Shown here: positions 5,935 through 7,116 of the stretch, one piece after another
Position numbering within the stretch: position 1 is the first letter of the stretch
How the letters are laid out: each line of letters starts with the position of its first letter
Assembly: GCA_030591195.1 (NCBI GenBank)
Contig: JAUVBO010000126.1
Span: 1 to 7,116 of the forward strand
Length of the DNA: 7,116 bases
Source: Pseudomonadota bacterium
GTDB taxonomy: Bacteria > Myxococcota > Polyangia > GCA-2747355 > JACKDQ01
Direction: 5' to 3'
Translations under genes and position numbers: made by a program
Notes under the pieces: generated by a model
What the model was told of the DNA's origin: nothing
The model's input: only the letters and a program-made list of their open reading frames with translations
Database searches by the model: none

Positions 5935-6612
5935 ATGCGCAGAGTGTTGCCGACCGTGCTGATTTCGATCGCCGCCCTAGCACTGCTCGAGAGCCCCGAG
6001 CTCTACGCCAAGGGTGGGTTTGTCGCCTTGCCGCCCGCGGGCAAGGCGAAAAACGGACTTCAGCTCCGCGTCGTCCGCTACACCGGGGGCTCGAGCGGCA
6101 AGATGGTGATCGACGTCCGGAACAAGGGCCAGCGCGAGGCGACCTTCGTCGCCAAGGGGCTGTTCTTCGTGCCCGCCGGCAACCCCGACTCGGCCCCCCA
6201 GCGCCTCGGCGCCGCTGGCCCCTTCGAGGACGGCCAGGGCCAGCGCACGGAGAGGGTCTCGCTGGCGCCCGGCAAGACGATGCGGCTCCGACTGCAGGTC
6301 TTCTGCCTCGACTCTCACCGCTCGAGCCCCGGCGCCGAGCAGGGGTTCTCGGTGGCCCGCAAGCGGCTGCCCAAGAACCTGAGCCGCAAGATCTCCACCG
6401 GCGCCAAGCGAGCGCTCGACCAAGCCGACGCGCCCGAGGCCGCCACCTCGGTGATCCAGTCGCAGGTCTGGAAGGCCCGCAACAAGAAATGGATCAAGCT
6501 CGAGGGCGAGCGCAGGAACGAGAAGTCGAGCAGCACACGCCAGCGCCGCCACCGGCACCGCCACCGGCAACGGGTCGAGCAGCAGCTGCCGATCCAGCAG
6601 CGCGCCGAGTAG
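5935..6612 (+). CDS. Secreted protein of unknown function with Cys/Gln thioester-like motifs and His/Arg-rich tail
   Basis: A 225-aa product. M-R-R, a hydrophobic run at residues 4-18 and L-Y-A just before K26 make a cleavable Sec signal peptide, placing it in the periplasm or outside. Residues about 40-122 look like a beta-sandwich (M-V-I-D-V-R-N-K-G, then L-A-P-G-K-T before a strand). The only cysteine, C124, lies in F-C-L-D-S-H-R-x-x-P. A helical-looking part follows, and I-Q-S-Q-V-W places Q175 and W179. F-C-L-D and I-Q-S-x-V resemble the Cys and Gln signatures of internal thioester domains, but their 51-residue spacing seems short for characterised examples. Residues about 192-225 form a charged tail with a run of alternating R and H (205-211). 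Third-position G/C stays high to the TAG, so the tail is in the true frame. The gene is divergent from the lipoprotein and may share its regulation. A true homologue was not recognised. Confidence 0.85.
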   Translation: MRRVLPTVLISIAALALLESPELYAKGGFVALPPAGKAKNGLQLRVVRYTGGSSGKMVIDVRNKGQREATFVAKGLFFVPAGNPDSAPQRLGAAGPFEDGQGQRTERVSLAPGKTMRLRLQVFCLDSHRSSPGAEQGFSVARKRLPKNLSRKISTGAKRALDQADAPEAATSVIQSQVWKARNKKWIKLEGERRNEKSSSTRQRRHRHRHRQRVEQQLPIQQRAE

Positions 6613-6629
6613 GGTGCACCCGGGACCCT
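6611..6629. repeat. Palindrome at the stop of the secreted-protein gene
   Basis: GGGTGCACCC (6612-6621) is a perfect 10-bp palindrome starting at the last base of the TAG stop. An alternative fold pairs AGGGT (6611-6615) with ACCCT (6625-6629). No T-run follows, so termination is possible but not shown. Confidence 0.3.
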
Positions 6630-6662
6630 CCCGAGCCAGGAGCAACCAAAGCCCGTTGGTGC

Positions 6663-6671
6663 TGATATCAT
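6663..6671 (+). promoter_or_regulatory. Extended -10 promoter element for the gene at 6678
   Basis: TGATATCAT is an extended -10 (TGn then TATCAT, five of six to TATAAT). It ends six bases before ATG 6678, so the transcript would start at the A of the ATG. No convincing -35 is present, as expected for an extended -10, and there is no Shine-Dalgarno. The first eight bases are also a perfect palindrome, TGATATCA. Confidence 0.4.
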
Positions 6672-6677
6672 CGCCGG

Positions 6678-7116
6678 ATGATCGTCTTGATCAACGCTCG
6701 CCGGGCGGTCAGGGCCACGGCCGTCGGCCGGGCGCTCTGCGGCCGCTACCAGCACGCGGCGCTGATCGACCTCGACAGCCTCGGCACGCTCCAGCCCCCC
6801 CCCGATCCGGTCTACGTCGACGAGGCCGCTGAGCGGCTGATCGCTTTTCACCGCGAGCGCCGCGAGCGGTCGGACTTCGTCGTCTGCGGCGTGTTCGGGA
6901 CCGTGGAGGCGCTGGCACGGATCCGCCATCGTCTGTCGGTCCACGACGACGTGACCTACGCCTTCCGCCTCGTCGACCACGACGACGACCTCGAGGCCGA
7001 GGCCGACCGGGGCGATATCGGCTACCCGGTGCCCGCGCCAGGCGCCACGCCCGACGAGCTGGCTGCCGCGATCTGGGACAACATCCACGAGGTGGTGGCG
7101 GTGGTCGAGCCCGACC
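6678..7116 (+). CDS. P-loop-kinase-like protein with a degenerate Walker A motif (3' end outside the window)
   Basis: The frame from ATG 6678 is open for 146 codons to the window edge, with high third-position G/C. TGA at 6663 blocks any earlier in-frame start. The opening M-I-V-L-I-N, then V11, T14 and R18-A-L, lines up with small-molecule kinases that begin M-I-V-L-I-N-G-P-x-G-V-G-K-T, and L29-I-D-L-D-S-L matches their D-x-D strand. However, the P-loop reads A-R-R-A-V-R-A-T-A: every glycine and the lysine are gone. Further on, V-V-C-G-V-F-G-T-x-E-x-L (68-79) and Y-A-F-R-L (94-98) fit the family's core strands, but the lid region (about 100-113) is acidic, not arginine-rich. T-P-D-E-L resembles the usual last helix. 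I infer a non-ATP-binding or pseudo-kinase relative; substrate unknown. C9 at 6795-6803 encodes P40-P42. Confidence 0.7.
   Translation, partial: MIVLINARRAVRATAVGRALCGRYQHAALIDLDSLGTLQPPPDPVYVDEAAERLIAFHRERRERSDFVVCGVFGTVEALARIRHRLSVHDDVTYAFRLVDHDDDLEAEADRGDIGYPVPAPGATPDELAAAIWDNIHEVVAVVEPD

Noticed and set aside
5832..5936. Extending the lipoprotein gene to ATG 5936 (35 more residues).
   Set aside because: It would place a non-signal segment before the lipobox, remove the promoter region, and overlap the divergent gene's start. GTG 5831 gives a normal short signal peptide.
5871..6665. A 264-codon plus-strand frame overlapping the secreted-protein gene.
   Set aside because: No signal peptide or ribosome site. 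The frame at 5935 has AGGAGG, a signal peptide and a better third-position G/C bias.
1..7116. CRISPR arrays, tRNA or rRNA genes, insertion sequences and attachment sites.
   Set aside because: None seen: no spaced direct repeats, no cloverleaf-like sequence, no transposase or integrase motifs. The window is filled by the genes listed.

Overview
This is high-GC DNA, roughly 70% G+C judged by eye. Coding is dense and third codon positions are almost always G or C. It looks like a chromosomal segment of a Gram-negative bacterium. A predicted outer-membrane lipoprotein with a short Asp/Ser/Gly/Ala-rich linker and a beta-propeller, together with the kinase-synthase fusion AroK-AroB, fits the Myxococcota or a related former deltaproteobacterial lineage. 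That placement is inferred from general style, not from any search.

Positions 1-4591 (+ strand) are one tightly packed aromatic amino acid operon. It holds the tail of an unidentified gene, then aroA (EPSP synthase), a fused aroK-aroB (shikimate kinase / 3-dehydroquinate synthase), aroQ (type II dehydroquinase) and aroC (chorismate synthase). Each junction is a 4-base stop/start overlap (ATGA, GTGA, TTGA, ATGA), so translation is probably coupled throughout. Together these genes supply steps 2, 3, 5, 6 and 7 of the shikimate pathway. DAHP synthase (step 1) and shikimate dehydrogenase (step 4) are not in the window.

Positions 4614-5831 (- strand) encode a lipoprotein with seven sialidase/propeller-like repeats, convergent with aroC. 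Both stop codons lie in the base of one hairpin. A 103-bp divergent intergenic region (5832-5934) follows and carries a 14-bp interrupted inverted repeat. Its left arm sits between the -35 and -10 boxes of the predicted lipoprotein promoter.

Positions 5935-6612 (+) encode a small secreted protein of unknown function with a strong Shine-Dalgarno. Its single cysteine (F-C-L-D) and a later I-Q-S-Q-V-W motif resemble the Cys and Gln signatures of internal thioester domains. It ends in a His/Arg-rich tail. From 6678 to the window edge (+) is the first part of a P-loop-kinase-like protein whose Walker A glycines and lysine are all replaced, suggesting a pseudo-kinase. This gene and the lipoprotein gene both lack a Shine-Dalgarno and have a -10-like box six bases before the start codon, so both may be read from leaderless transcripts.

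The aro block is ordinary metabolism in an unusually compact form. The three genes downstream are accessory and are where the less familiar biology lies.
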